Assembly (NCBI RefSeq): GCF_004135645.1
Contig: NZ_SDPW01000001.1
Span: 1,922,001-1,986,000, forward strand
Length of the DNA: 64,000 nt
Source of the DNA: Senegalimassilia faecalis
GTDB lineage: Bacteria; Actinomycetota; Coriobacteriia; Coriobacteriales; Eggerthellaceae
Direction: 5' to 3'
Positions 1-7,870 of the stretch are shown piece by piece. The notes under the pieces are model-generated. The model had not been told where the DNA came from. It did not search any database and worked only from the letters and a program-made list of their open reading frames with translations. Every line of letters begins with the position of its first letter. Positions within the stretch are counted from its first letter, which is position 1. The position numbers and the translations under genes were made by a program.

Positions 1-1
1 C

Positions 2-505
2 GTTACGAACACGGGCGATGTCACGCTGCCGTTTTGCGTGGGCGGGCATCCGGCGTTCAACGTGCCGCTGCCCGGTGCGCAGGGCGAATCGTTCGAGGAT
101 TACGAGCTACGTTTCGCCGAACCTTGGACGTGCTCGGTGCCGGTGATCGGGCCTGATGGCCTTATGAGCTGGGACGACGCCTTCGAGTGCCCGCGCAGCG
201 CGAACACGCTGCCGCTGACGCACGCCACGTTCGACCACGATGCGCTTATGTTCTCGCACGTCCCGGGAAGCACGCTGACGCTTGCGGGCAGGAAAAGCGG
301 CCACGGTGTGAGCGTGGATTTTCCGGGTTTCGACTATATCGGCGTGTGGTCGGCCGCCGGCGACGCGCCATTCGTGGCGCTTGAACCCTGGACCGGTCAC
401 ACCACCGCGGACAACGAGGACGACGTGTTCGAGCACAAGGCTGGCATGACGCTGCTTGAACCTGGCCAAACCATCGAGCGCACGTTCACCATCACGCTGT
501 TTTAA
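2..505 (+). CDS. Aldose 1-epimerase family protein, C-terminal part (5' cut by window)
   Basis: The reading frame is open from base 2 to a TAA at 503-505, so the N-terminus lies outside the window. The visible 167 residues match the galactose mutarotase-like beta-sandwich family: a GGHPAFNVPL segment near the start carries the family's conserved His, and the end reads VALEPWTGHTT then EPGQTIERTFTITL, typical of the last strands. These enzymes interconvert alpha and beta anomers of free hexoses or act on related sugars. The substrate cannot be read from this fragment. Nothing follows it closely; the next gene on this strand starts about 700 bases later. Confidence 0.85.
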   Translation, partial: VTNTGDVTLPFCVGGHPAFNVPLPGAQGESFEDYELRFAEPWTCSVPVIGPDGLMSWDDAFECPRSANTLPLTHATFDHDALMFSHVPGSTLTLAGRKSGHGVSVDFPGFDYIGVWSAAGDAPFVALEPWTGHTTADNEDDVFEHKAGMTLLEPGQTIERTFTITLF

Positions 506-713
506 CGCAGCGCGCTAAAGATTAACTGGCTAAGGATTGGGAGGCGCGGGCAAAAGAGCTGGTGAGGGGGCGAATCGAAGCAAATGCCAGTTCTTGATTG
601 CAGCGGTGAAACTTTTTCGCTATTAGTTTGCCCTGCTGTTTAGCACCGCCTGAAGTGATTCTGCCAAATTTGGCGCTTCCGCGTTGCGCGTTCGATGCGC
701 GTCTACATATAAG

Positions 714-845
714 CCCGGCACCTTTCGAAAGCCGAAACGCATCTTACCTGGAAACTTTCGACAGCCGATACGCACTTTGCCCGGCAACCCTCAGAACTCG
801 ACAAGCGCCTTGCGTAACAACTCTCGACAGATGAAATACTTTCTG
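714..845. repeat. Four degenerate 33-bp tandem repeat units
   Basis: Four consecutive 33-bp units begin at 714, 747, 780 and 813. Units share patterns such as CCYGGMA near the start, ACTTTCGACAGCCGA-like middles and an ACGCAyyTT-like end. A weaker fifth unit may precede them at 681-713. Because 33 is a multiple of three, both strands show an 11-residue periodic peptide, but no start signal supports translation. Confidence 0.6.
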
Positions 846-903
846 CGCCCCGCCTGGAGCTGCCATGCGAAGTCATCGAAGGGCGCGCCGTGCTCCCGCT
901 GTA

Positions 904-926
904 TTCCATAGCTTTTAGCTATGGAA
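904..926. promoter_or_regulatory. Perfect palindrome, possible operator or hairpin
   Basis: Arms TTCCATAGCT (904-913) and AGCTATGGAA (917-926) are perfectly complementary around a TTT loop. No T-run follows, so it looks more like a protein-binding site or RNA hairpin than a terminator. It lies about 280 bases before the MetE-like gene. Confidence 0.4.
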
Positions 927-1202
927 GGCCCAACAAGATTGCTATTTCACAAGAATGGAAAGGTGAGTCATACTGCTTGCTCGTGAAATCGATTCCATAT
1001 CGCTTGTGCTCGAGCAGTGCGGCGCGGGTGCAAAAACCACCGCCGCGCCCACGACGCAAGCAGCCCACAAGCCAAAGGCTCTGGGCAAGGCAAACCCGCA
1101 TACGGGGAAATCAGAGCGGATACCCGACCTTCTGCCCCAATCCCGCCGTAGGCCAACCTTCGTCTTGCAGAGCCAATGAAACACCAGATGAAAGGCACCA
1201 TC

Positions 1203-2318
1203 ATGACGAATTACGGACCGAATAAGTACGACGTTGTCGGCAGCTTCCTGCGCCCCGCCAAGCTCAAAGAGGCGCGCGAAGCCTTCGCTGCCGGCACGCT
1301 TGACGCCGCGGCGCTCAAGGCGGTCGAGGACGAATGCATCACCGACTTGATCGCAAAAGAGAAGGCCGCTGGGCTGCGCTTCATCACCGATGGCGAGTTC
1401 CGCCGCGCCACGTGGCACCTCGACTTCATGTGGGCGTTCGACGGCATCGGCCATACCGCCACGAAAGACGGCCTGCCCTTCCACGACGAGGCCGCCAAAA
1501 TCGACGACACATTCCTGACCGGCAAAGTTGCGCTCACCACCGAGCACCCGTTCGTCGAGCACTACCGCTTCGTGGCGCAGTTCGAAGACGAGCAGACCAC
1601 AGCGAAGCTGACCATCCCGGCGCCCGCCCAGTTCATCGAGCAGTTCATCATGCCCATGAATCGCGAAGCAACCGAGGCGCACTACGCCGACGATGTCGCG
1701 CTTGAAGACGATATCGTTGCTGCATATGGCCAGTTCATCAGCCAGCTTTACGCAGCCGGCTGCCGCAACCTGCAATTTGACGACTGCTCGTGGGGCTGCC
1801 TTGTCGACCAGAAGGCCGAGATGTTCTTCGGCACGGATCAGGCGGGGCTTGCACGCATCAAGGAGCAGCTGCTGCGCATCAACAACCGCGTGCTCGACGC
1901 AGCACCAGCCGACCTGCGCATCAACACGCACGTCTGCCGCGGCAACTTCCACAGCACGTGGGCCTGCGAAGGCGGCTACGACGGCGTGGCCGACGCGCTG
2001 CTGGCAAACGAGCACGTCAACACCTTCTTCCTGGAATTCGACGACGAGCGCTCCGGCAGCTTCGCGCCGCTGGCCAGCGTGCCGGCCGGCAAGCAAGTGG
2101 TGCTCGGCCTCATCACCACGAAACGCGCCGAGCTTGAGGACAAGCAAGCCGTCATCGCCCGCATCCACGAAGCGGCGAAGTATGTGCCGCTTGAGAACCT
2201 GTGCCTGTCGCCCCAGTGCGGCTTCGCCAGCTGCGAAATCGGCAACAAGCTCACCGAAGAGCAGCAGTGGGCGAAGGTGGCCCTGGTGCGCGAAATCGCC
2301 GAAGAGGTGTGGGGCTAA
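1203..2318 (+). CDS. MetE-like (YxjG/YxjH type) methyltransferase
   Basis: A 371-residue protein of the cobalamin-independent methionine synthase C-terminal family. It has only the catalytic barrel and lacks the N-terminal half of full MetE (about 750 residues). The zinc-site pattern is visible: THVCRGN (His-x-Cys), LEFDDE (Glu) and SPQCGF (second Cys). Such short proteins are expected to transfer a methyl group to homocysteine or a related thiol, but the methyl donor is often unknown. The ATG at 1203 is preferred over one at 1176 because AAAGG lies at good distance upstream. It is transcribed alone and followed by two hairpins. Confidence 0.85.
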   Translation: MTNYGPNKYDVVGSFLRPAKLKEAREAFAAGTLDAAALKAVEDECITDLIAKEKAAGLRFITDGEFRRATWHLDFMWAFDGIGHTATKDGLPFHDEAAKIDDTFLTGKVALTTEHPFVEHYRFVAQFEDEQTTAKLTIPAPAQFIEQFIMPMNREATEAHYADDVALEDDIVAAYGQFISQLYAAGCRNLQFDDCSWGCLVDQKAEMFFGTDQAGLARIKEQLLRINNRVLDAAPADLRINTHVCRGNFHSTWACEGGYDGVADALLANEHVNTFFLEFDDERSGSFAPLASVPAGKQVVLGLITTKRAELEDKQAVIARIHEAAKYVPLENLCLSPQCGFASCEIGNKLTEEQQWAKVALVREIAEEVWG

Positions 2319-2382
2319 TGGGAAGCCGAGCATTCCCTCTTCCGTCAACTGAATCGACGTAGCGAAACAAAACTGTCAACTG

Positions 2383-2429
2383 TTTCTGCTTGCGTTCAAG
2401 CGATCAACCGACTCGGACGCAAGCAGAAA
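2383..2429 (+). other. Inverted repeat downstream of the MetE-like gene
   Basis: TTTCTGCTTGCGT (2383-2395) and ACGCAAGCAGAAA (2417-2429) are perfect 13-bp inverted arms around a 21-base loop. It lies directly before the terminator hairpin and may help 3'-end formation. Confidence 0.5.
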
Positions 2430-2430
2430 A

Positions 2431-2469
2431 CGCGGGGTTGAGCATTCGGCTCAACCCTGCGTTCGTTTC
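2431..2469 (+). terminator. Intrinsic terminator after the MetE-like gene
   Basis: The hairpin pairs GGGTTGAGC with GCTCAACCC around ATTCG, extended by CGC/GCG at the base with one bulge, and is followed by the T-rich TTCGTTTC. Confidence 0.7.
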
Positions 2470-2569
2470 ATGCATTTCTGCTTAGTGCCTCTCGGTTGAC
2501 GATGGTTTCCGGTCAAGTTGCATTTCGGTTGCAAAAGATTCCTGCACGATTTGCTGGAGTGGTTCGGCA

Positions 2570-2829
2570 GTTCAGGAACTCGTAAAAATGGCCATTGTTG
2601 GGCAATATTTTGAGATTCTGAATGGCTGATTTCTACTCACCTGTTTGATCGCCCTGATTTCTTATCGCCTATTCCAAGAATCCCTTCGTTGATTACATAT
2701 TTTGATGCTCAATTTCGCCCTGGCGGTGACTGGCGAAAACACTCATTCAGCTTTTTCGCTGTTTGTCCCAAATTCCTTCAGCTTCTCGGGATATTGCCCA
2801 ACAGTGGCCACTTTTTCGAAAAGCTGAAC
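2570..2829. repeat. MITE-like imperfect inverted repeat, about 260 bp
   Basis: The left arm (about 2570-2622) reads GTTCAG, then TCG, then AAAAATGGCCATTG and TTGGGCAATAT, then GAGA and CTGAA. The right arm (about 2777-2829) carries the same sequence in reverse complement with few differences: AAAAAGTGGCCACTG, TTGGGCAATAT, GAGA, CTGAA. The core has no gene. The 750-bp gap (2319-3071) otherwise holds only the terminator and the upstream region of the MerR gene. Confidence 0.55.
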
Positions 2830-3071
2830 ATTATTTGCTTCGCCTTCCTCCTTGGCGCCCGGCTGGACCGTATTCGCAGATTTTGCACGCCCTATAGCGA
2901 AAGGGCCCTTGGGCCGACATCGCTAGGAAAGGACTGCATATGCGAACGCCAAACGCATCGTCGTCTAAAGCACGAGAAATCAAAGTAGAGGAAACTCTCA
3001 CGAGTTCATCGCCGAATCCTGCTTGCTGTTCAAGCGTTGAACAGATTTGCTGGAATTCGGGAGGACGGCAG

Positions 3072-3815
3072 ATGAACAACGCACACGAGCACGGTGGCTG
3101 GACGATTTCGGAGGTTGAGCGCCTGACGGGCTTGCCGCGGCGCGACATCCAGCGCTGCTGCTACAGCGGGAAAGGAGGGCTTGGCATTATAAAACCCCAG
3201 GACAGCACGTGGGGAAGAAGAACCTATAGCGCACGTGATGTCGCAACGCTGTTCGTGGTCCGCCTGGAAAAGCAGCAGGGGCTGAGCCTTCCTGAAATTG
3301 GCGAAAAGCTGCGTAAGCGCCCAGTAATCGGGAGCGAGGTGGAACCCGGGCTGCTGGCCGTGCACATAGCAAGGCTGAAAGAGCGGCAGGAAGAAGTCTC
3401 GGGGCAGCTGTTGGCTGCACGAGCGTTGCTGATGGCTTCGCAGGGCGCAGAACCGTTGTTGGCTGGCGAGCTTGTCGAGAACGAAATCGATGCGCAGGTG
3501 GTTGAGGCCCTTCGCAAGATGGCGGACGAAGAGGCAGAGCAGATCGATGCGCATGCCGACCGTGTTGCCTGTCGCGGGTGGTTGCTTCGCTCTTTTGCAC
3601 TGCTTGCGGGAGACGCTCATTTTTCTGAAGCATCAGAGCGCGCCACGCTTGCGCTTGCTGGCGCGATTGACGGTATCCATGAACGCTACAACGTGTCGCA
3701 TGTTGCCGCAAAGAAGATTCTGAACTGGGCATTTACTGCACCCGGTATGTCCGTGGTCGTTGACGTTTGGCTTGGACCGGGAACTTACGAGCTGCTTTTG
3801 CAGACGCTTCATTAG
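3072..3815 (+). CDS. MerR-family transcriptional regulator
   Basis: This 247-residue protein begins with a MerR-type winged helix (WTISEVERLTGLPRRDIQRCCY, then GRRTYSARDVATLFVVR) over roughly residues 8-80. It continues as a helical linker and a C-terminal domain of about 130 residues that I do not recognise. The start at 3072 follows GGGAGG at ideal distance. An upstream in-frame ATG at 2940 would add 44 low-complexity residues and lacks support. The lipoprotein gene starts 37 bases downstream, so the two may be co-transcribed and functionally linked. The effector is unknown. Confidence 0.8.
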   Translation: MNNAHEHGGWTISEVERLTGLPRRDIQRCCYSGKGGLGIIKPQDSTWGRRTYSARDVATLFVVRLEKQQGLSLPEIGEKLRKRPVIGSEVEPGLLAVHIARLKERQEEVSGQLLAARALLMASQGAEPLLAGELVENEIDAQVVEALRKMADEEAEQIDAHADRVACRGWLLRSFALLAGDAHFSEASERATLALAGAIDGIHERYNVSHVAAKKILNWAFTAPGMSVVVDVWLGPGTYELLLQTLH

Positions 3816-3852
3816 TTCGCGGCTATAAGGATTACGAATGAAAGGAACCATT

Positions 3853-4704
3853 ATGAAACAGGCGATTATCGCTGCGACAAGCGCCGCAACGCTTGCGCTT
3901 GCTCTTACGCTTGCGGGTTGTGCCGCACCTCAAGACCAGCAATCGAACGTCGAGCAGAAAGTTAGCGAGGCTCAGCAGGAAACGGCCGTTCAGCAAAGCG
4001 AATCGATTAAGCCTTCTCCCGATAAGTACACGTGGTACGTCAAAGACTACCGCGGAATGAACGCGGCATCTGTTGGCTATACCGCTTTAGACGAGTTGCG
4101 TCACGACCGATATGGTGGCGGTACCCTGGGGATCGTGTACGTCAGCGCGGATGGATCGTACATTAACCCGACGGACGAAGAAAGCTTGAAGCAGTACGTT
4201 GTTTACGATCAAAACCTCAAGCCCAATACCGAGATAAAGCTTGAATTTCTGAAGCAGGAAGACGGGACCGAATACGACAATCTTGTGGCAAGCGAGTCTC
4301 AGGAAGAGGTCGTGCTTGCGGTAAAGAAAATTGGGGAAGCTGACGCTACGGCACCGTGCATGACCGCAATTGATTCCTCGCCGGATAAGTACACGCGTGC
4401 GTTGCGAGATTACGTTGGGCGCAATCTCGCATCGTGTGGATATATCAGCATGGCAGGCTCTCTTGCCGACCATTACGGTAGCGGATACATCGCGATGAAT
4501 GTGCTATCCGGCGATGGAAGCTACATCGAGCTCGATGACAAGGATTCGTTGGCTGACTATGTGGTAGTTGGGCAAAGCATGCAGCCGAACACCATGATCA
4601 CCATGGAGTTCAGCAAGAAAGCTGACGGAACGGAATACGACAACCTTGTGAGCAGCCAAAGTGTGAAGTCGCTAGACCTGAAAGTGGCAAAGCTGAATTC
4701 CTGA
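3853..4704 (+). CDS. Lipoprotein with an internally duplicated domain
   Basis: The 283-residue protein starts with a lipoprotein signal peptide: a positively charged start, a hydrophobic run and a lipobox LAGC with the acylated Cys at residue 23. A Gln/Glu-rich spacer follows. Two copies of a domain of about 95 residues then begin at residues 55 and 176; both start with SPDKYT and share DGSYI, DYVV, PNT-I--EF and DGTEYDNLV. I do not know this domain's function. The start at 3853 is chosen over 3838 because AAAGGAACC precedes it. It is expected to be tethered outside the membrane. Confidence 0.75.
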   Translation: MKQAIIAATSAATLALALTLAGCAAPQDQQSNVEQKVSEAQQETAVQQSESIKPSPDKYTWYVKDYRGMNAASVGYTALDELRHDRYGGGTLGIVYVSADGSYINPTDEESLKQYVVYDQNLKPNTEIKLEFLKQEDGTEYDNLVASESQEEVVLAVKKIGEADATAPCMTAIDSSPDKYTRALRDYVGRNLASCGYISMAGSLADHYGSGYIAMNVLSGDGSYIELDDKDSLADYVVVGQSMQPNTMITMEFSKKADGTEYDNLVSSQSVKSLDLKVAKLNS

Positions 4705-4753
4705 TGCCTGCGCAATACGTGGAGTGTATATGAGCTAGCAAGTTTTGGGTACG

Positions 4754-4776
4754 GGCCGATGCGAAAGTGTCGGCCT
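4754..4776 (+). terminator. Weak hairpin after the lipoprotein gene
   Basis: GGCCGA (4754-4759) pairs with TCGGCC (4770-4775) around a ten-base loop, followed by TGATTTGG. It is a weak terminator candidate. Confidence 0.35.
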
Positions 4777-4842
4777 GATTTGGCTCGGCCGGCGCGTGCG
4801 TAAGCCTTTCGGGGGGGGCGGAAATACCGGGGTTTGTGCCGG

Positions 4843-5058
4843 CTAGAAGTCGATCAGGTCGCGCACGTTCACTTCAAGGGCATCGGCCAGGCGGCACAGG
4901 ATGTCGAGGCCCACGTTCACGGTGCCGTTTTCGATTTGCCAAATGTGCGTTTGATTCGAGCCGATCATCAAGGCAAGCTTGCGCTGGGACAGCCCTTGCT
5001 GCTCCCGTAGCGCCTTAATGCGCTCGCCCAACCGTTTTCTGCGCTCGTCTGTGTTCAT
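4843..5058 (-). CDS. Small XRE-family repressor
   Basis: A 71-residue protein that is almost entirely a Cro/C1-type helix-turn-helix: IKALREQQGLSQRKLALMIG, then HIWQIENGTVNVGLDILCRLADALEV. It has no extra domain, as usual for small autoregulators. It is transcribed divergently from the EcsC-like gene, and a perfect 18-bp palindrome lies between them at 5091-5108. I infer that it controls both directions from that site. Confidence 0.85.
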   Translation of the reverse strand: MNTDERRKRLGERIKALREQQGLSQRKLALMIGSNQTHIWQIENGTVNVGLDILCRLADALEVNVRDLIDF

Positions 5059-5090
5059 AAGCGCATCGTAAAAGCTACAATGTTTAGGGT

Positions 5091-5108
5091 GACTTGCTAT
5101 AGCAAGTC
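5091..5108. promoter_or_regulatory. Perfect 18-bp palindrome, probable XRE operator
   Basis: GACTTGCTATAGCAAGTC reads identically on both strands. It lies 33 bases upstream of the XRE start and 69 upstream of the EcsC-like start, the expected place for an autoregulatory operator. Confidence 0.6.
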
Positions 5109-5176
5109 AGCAATCAAACGCCCAAACGAACCGCATGGGAAGCGGCGTCGGTATGCAGGGAAAGGAATCAGAGGAT

Positions 5177-6253
5177 ATGGCAGAAGAGCAATCCAGCGAA
5201 ATCGTTCCAGAAGAGAGCTCAGAAGTTGAATACGAGCTTCCTGCGCTCAGCGAGGCCGAGCAGGATGAAGCCGAGCAGTTTGCGCTTAAGGTAATCAAGG
5301 CTGCAGCATCTCTTAAGGTGATTCGAATCGACCGCGGGAAATTTCTTCGCACTGAGTTGAGAAAACATTGTCCAGACGCCAACATCGACCTTGCTGTAGC
5401 GGAGACGCCGGGTGCTGCGGGCATCCCTTCAGAAGTGCTTGATGCTATCGCTGTTGAGGCGATTGATTTTGAAACGAAAAAATGCGCTGCACTTTCCTTT
5501 GCCGCAGGCATTCCAGGCGGTTTGGCCCTTGCTGCCGCAGTGCCTGCGGACTTGGCCCAGTACTTCGCACATGTTATGCGCATTGAGCAAAAGCTCGCGT
5601 ATGTTTATGGCTGGCAGTCATTTCTTGAAGACGGCGACGAAGTTGACGACGAAACGCTTGCGAAGTTCATCATGCTTTTAGGTGTCATGATGAACGTTGG
5701 TGGGGCGGCGAATTCCATCAACGCTTTTGCAAACCAAGTTGCTCGCGCTGGAGTGCAAAAGGCAATTCAAAAGCAAGCGCTCACGAAAACCGCGTTCTAC
5801 CCCATACTGAAAAAGGTGCTTCGCGTAGTAGGTGTTCAGCTTACCAAGGAAACGTTTGCGAAAGGTGTTGGAAAGATCGTCCCCGTTGTAGGTGGTCTGG
5901 TGTCGGGTGGATTGACATATGCGACATTCAAGCCTGGTGCCGAGACATTGAGAAAGCATTTGCGTAAGCTTCCTGGCTCGGGAGTTGAGCAAGACGCTCC
6001 CGATGTCAAGCAAATCGATGTTGTGGCAGATGCCGCGCACGCAATCGCTGATGGAGCAGTGCAAGTTGGAGCAATGGCGGCCAGCGGGGCAGCTGCGGCA
6101 GGTGAAGCTGTTGTAGCAGGTGCCGCGGCAGCCGGTGATGCGGCCGCAAAGGCCGGCGCCGCCGCGGCGGAAGGGGCTGCGCAGGTAGGATCGGCAATAG
6201 CGGACGGCGCGGCAAACATCGGCAAGTTCTTCGGTTCGTTTGGAAAACGATAG
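5177..6253 (+). CDS. EcsC-family-like membrane-associated protein with Ala-rich tail
   Basis: A 358-residue protein with an acidic N-terminus. A central part resembles the EcsC family: GIPGGLALAAAVPADLAQYF followed by YVYGW, and later VGGLVSGGLTYATFK. Biochemical roles of EcsC proteins are poorly defined. The last 70 residues are an Ala/Gly-rich helical tail (AAGEAVVAGAAAAGDAAAKA) ending in FGSFGKR. I prefer the ATG at 5177 because GGAATCAGAGG precedes it; ATGs at 5153 and 5135 are alternatives. The glycine-zipper protein gene follows after 15 bases, so the two are very probably one operon under the divergent XRE regulator. Confidence 0.6.
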   Translation: MAEEQSSEIVPEESSEVEYELPALSEAEQDEAEQFALKVIKAAASLKVIRIDRGKFLRTELRKHCPDANIDLAVAETPGAAGIPSEVLDAIAVEAIDFETKKCAALSFAAGIPGGLALAAAVPADLAQYFAHVMRIEQKLAYVYGWQSFLEDGDEVDDETLAKFIMLLGVMMNVGGAANSINAFANQVARAGVQKAIQKQALTKTAFYPILKKVLRVVGVQLTKETFAKGVGKIVPVVGGLVSGGLTYATFKPGAETLRKHLRKLPGSGVEQDAPDVKQIDVVADAAHAIADGAVQVGAMAASGAAAAGEAVVAGAAAAGDAAAKAGAAAAEGAAQVGSAIADGAANIGKFFGSFGKR

Positions 6254-6268
6254 AGAGGCGGTTTGTGC

Positions 6269-6976
6269 ATGGGAGCACCATTTGATGTTTTCTCCTTTGC
6301 TAATGACGTCGGCAAAGGAGTCGGCGGTCTGGTCAAAGGGGCTGCCGATGTTGCTGCAGGCGCCGTTGGCGTAGCGGCAAATCTCGTTGAAGGAGCCGCA
6401 AGCGAGCTTGCAGGAGCCAATGAGCATTCAGACGCGCGGGAACTGCCGGAAGCTCGCTATCGCGACGGGATGGTTTCGGAAACCAACGATGTCTCTATCT
6501 CCTATGTACGCGTTCGGCGGATCGAACTCGATCACGAGCAAAGAGTTGTCGAAGGACCCGACAAATATCTTCGGCTCTCCCATAGAGGCCTTGAGTTGTT
6601 GAATCGCGACCCCGACCTTGCCGAAGGTTGGCTGACCAAACTTGCAAACGCATTCGATGATGAACCTCCTGCCCCGCTTGACCCCGAAACCGCGATTCGA
6701 GTTCGCAATTGTTCGGTATATTCGAAAGAGAAAGACGCTGGACTTGATTGGCTGCGCAACGCGTCGATTGGCGGCATCATCGGGGCATTAACACCCGGAA
6801 AGTTTGTTGCCGCTGTCGGAGGTGCGATTCTTGGCGCTACGTTAACGCCCGGACCCGAGCGACGCTGGTTTTTGGATATCCTCGATTACGATATGAACAA
6901 GTGGGTTTTCGAGCTCGAGAATGAAGAAGCAGGTAAAAAGGTGATTTCGTTCCTTGATGAATATTTGGCTGTTTAG
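6269..6976 (+). CDS. Glycine-zipper protein of unknown function
   Basis: A 235-residue protein that I do not recognise. It opens with a helical Gly/Ala-rich stretch (GKGVGGLVKGAADVAAGAVG) resembling the tail of the preceding protein. A polar middle region follows. Near the C-terminus is a glycine-zipper hairpin, GGIIGALTPGKFVAAVGGAILGA-like in two pieces (about residues 168-192), that could insert in a membrane. It ends with DILDYDMNKWVFEL. The start at 6269 follows AGAGAGGCGG. The shared helix type suggests the two proteins of this operon contact each other; that is inference. Confidence 0.6.
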   Translation: MGAPFDVFSFANDVGKGVGGLVKGAADVAAGAVGVAANLVEGAASELAGANEHSDARELPEARYRDGMVSETNDVSISYVRVRRIELDHEQRVVEGPDKYLRLSHRGLELLNRDPDLAEGWLTKLANAFDDEPPAPLDPETAIRVRNCSVYSKEKDAGLDWLRNASIGGIIGALTPGKFVAAVGGAILGATLTPGPERRWFLDILDYDMNKWVFELENEEAGKKVISFLDEYLAV

Positions 6977-7073
6977 CTCGGCTATCCAATATCAACGAAT
7001 GTGATATTAGCTGACGATTCCAATAATGGTTCGATAGATTGATAAGCATTCATGATCGAAAAGTCCCCGTGCT

Positions 7074-7116
7074 GGCTCCAGAAGCTGTAGCTCTATTTCA
7101 GTATGATTCTGGAGCC
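7074..7116. other. Stem-loop in the gap after the glycine-zipper gene
   Basis: GGCTCCAGAA (7074-7083) and TTCTGGAGCC (7107-7116) form a perfect 10-bp stem around 23 bases. It lies between convergent units (glycine-zipper gene on + and the AAA remnant on -) and could act as a weak terminator. Confidence 0.4.
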
Positions 7117-7149
7117 TTTGTCTAATCAAGCTGCGTCTTCCAGATTGCT

Positions 7150-7637
7150 TCATCCCAGCAACCACTTCCAGGCTGGCATTACATGGATCACGCCTTCGGG
7201 GATGTTGATGCTTGATTCTTCTTCGAGCGTAACTATGGTTGCGGCGTCTTTTTCGAAGCGTGCCATGGCTTCTTGTAGAGCGGAGACTTCGCGTTGACGC
7301 GTAGCCTCGTTTTCCATGTTTAGGGATACTTGTATCAGCTCGTAGGCAATTCCAAACGCCTCATCGCCTTCGATGAAGTCTATTTCCTTGCCGGATTTCA
7401 ACTTGAGCAACGCAATGGACCCTACGCGAGAAGATGCGCGGCGCCGCATTTTCAAGTATACGGCCGTCTCAAGCGCCCTGGTCAGGCTATCGCTTGTGGC
7501 AGGAGCCAGCGCGCACGGCACATGGCAATTCTTTCGGTATCGACGATGCGTCGCGCGGCAATATCCCAACCGGGAACTTCCTCAATTTCGTTGAAGAAAA
7601 GGTAGTTTCCTTGCGAGCGGTTTGATAGGTGTTTCAT
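7150..7637 (-). pseudogene. Decayed AAA_14/DUF4143 ATPase remnant
   Basis: Intact members of this ATPase family are about 400 residues. Here, reading leftward from an ATG at 7637, one frame gives NYLFFNEIEEVPGWDIAARRIVDTERIA, the Walker B region, and then stops. A different frame resumes with ALETAVYLKMRRR, GKEIDFIEGDEA, LIQVSLNMENEATRQRE and ends VMPAWKWLLG, the family's C-terminal domain. The Walker A region and the middle are missing and the two pieces are out of frame, so the gene is dead. Such ATPases are often found in genomic accessory regions. Confidence 0.8.
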
Positions 7638-7748
7638 AACCTGTAACAGATTTTGACAGATTCGGGCTCAAACTGTAAAAATCTGTTACAGGCTTGTGGT
7701 TGCGGCGGGGCGTGCGGCCTTGATCGATAGCCTTCACTTGGCCTTTAG

Positions 7749-7795
7749 ACGTGCGAAACCCGCAGGTGGGAATTCCTGACCTGCGGGTTTCACGT
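7749..7795 (-). terminator. Hairpin downstream of the cytochrome gene
   Basis: AAACCCGCAGGT pairs with ACCTGCGGGTTT, with an ACGTG/CACGT base extension and an inner GGGAATTCC loop. It lies 76 bases past the cytochrome stop. A T-run is lacking, so termination strength is uncertain. Confidence 0.55.
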
Positions 7796-7870
7796 TTGTG
7801 CGCCTGTGTCGAACGCTGTTGTTGCTAGCTTGCTCGAAGCAGGTAACTTGCGCCCTCTTCTGCCAGCAGC

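Larger units (their letters stand above)
506..1202. other. Long intergenic region with 33-bp repeats and a palindrome
   Basis: No convincing gene lies between the epimerase and the MetE-like gene. Short open frames here have no ribosome binding site. The stretch holds a degenerate 33-bp tandem repeat (714-845) and a 10-3-10 perfect palindrome (904-926). I looked for cobalamin and S-adenosylmethionine riboswitch cores in front of the methyltransferase gene and did not find them. Confidence 0.6.

Noticed and set aside
927-1202. Possible cobalamin or SAM riboswitch before the MetE-like gene
   Set aside because: Neither the B12-box nor SAM core sequences could be found in the upstream region on either strand.
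942-2348. Long minus-strand open frame opposite the MetE-like gene
   Set aside because: It mirrors the codon structure of the methyltransferase gene, has no start signal and no protein-like composition.
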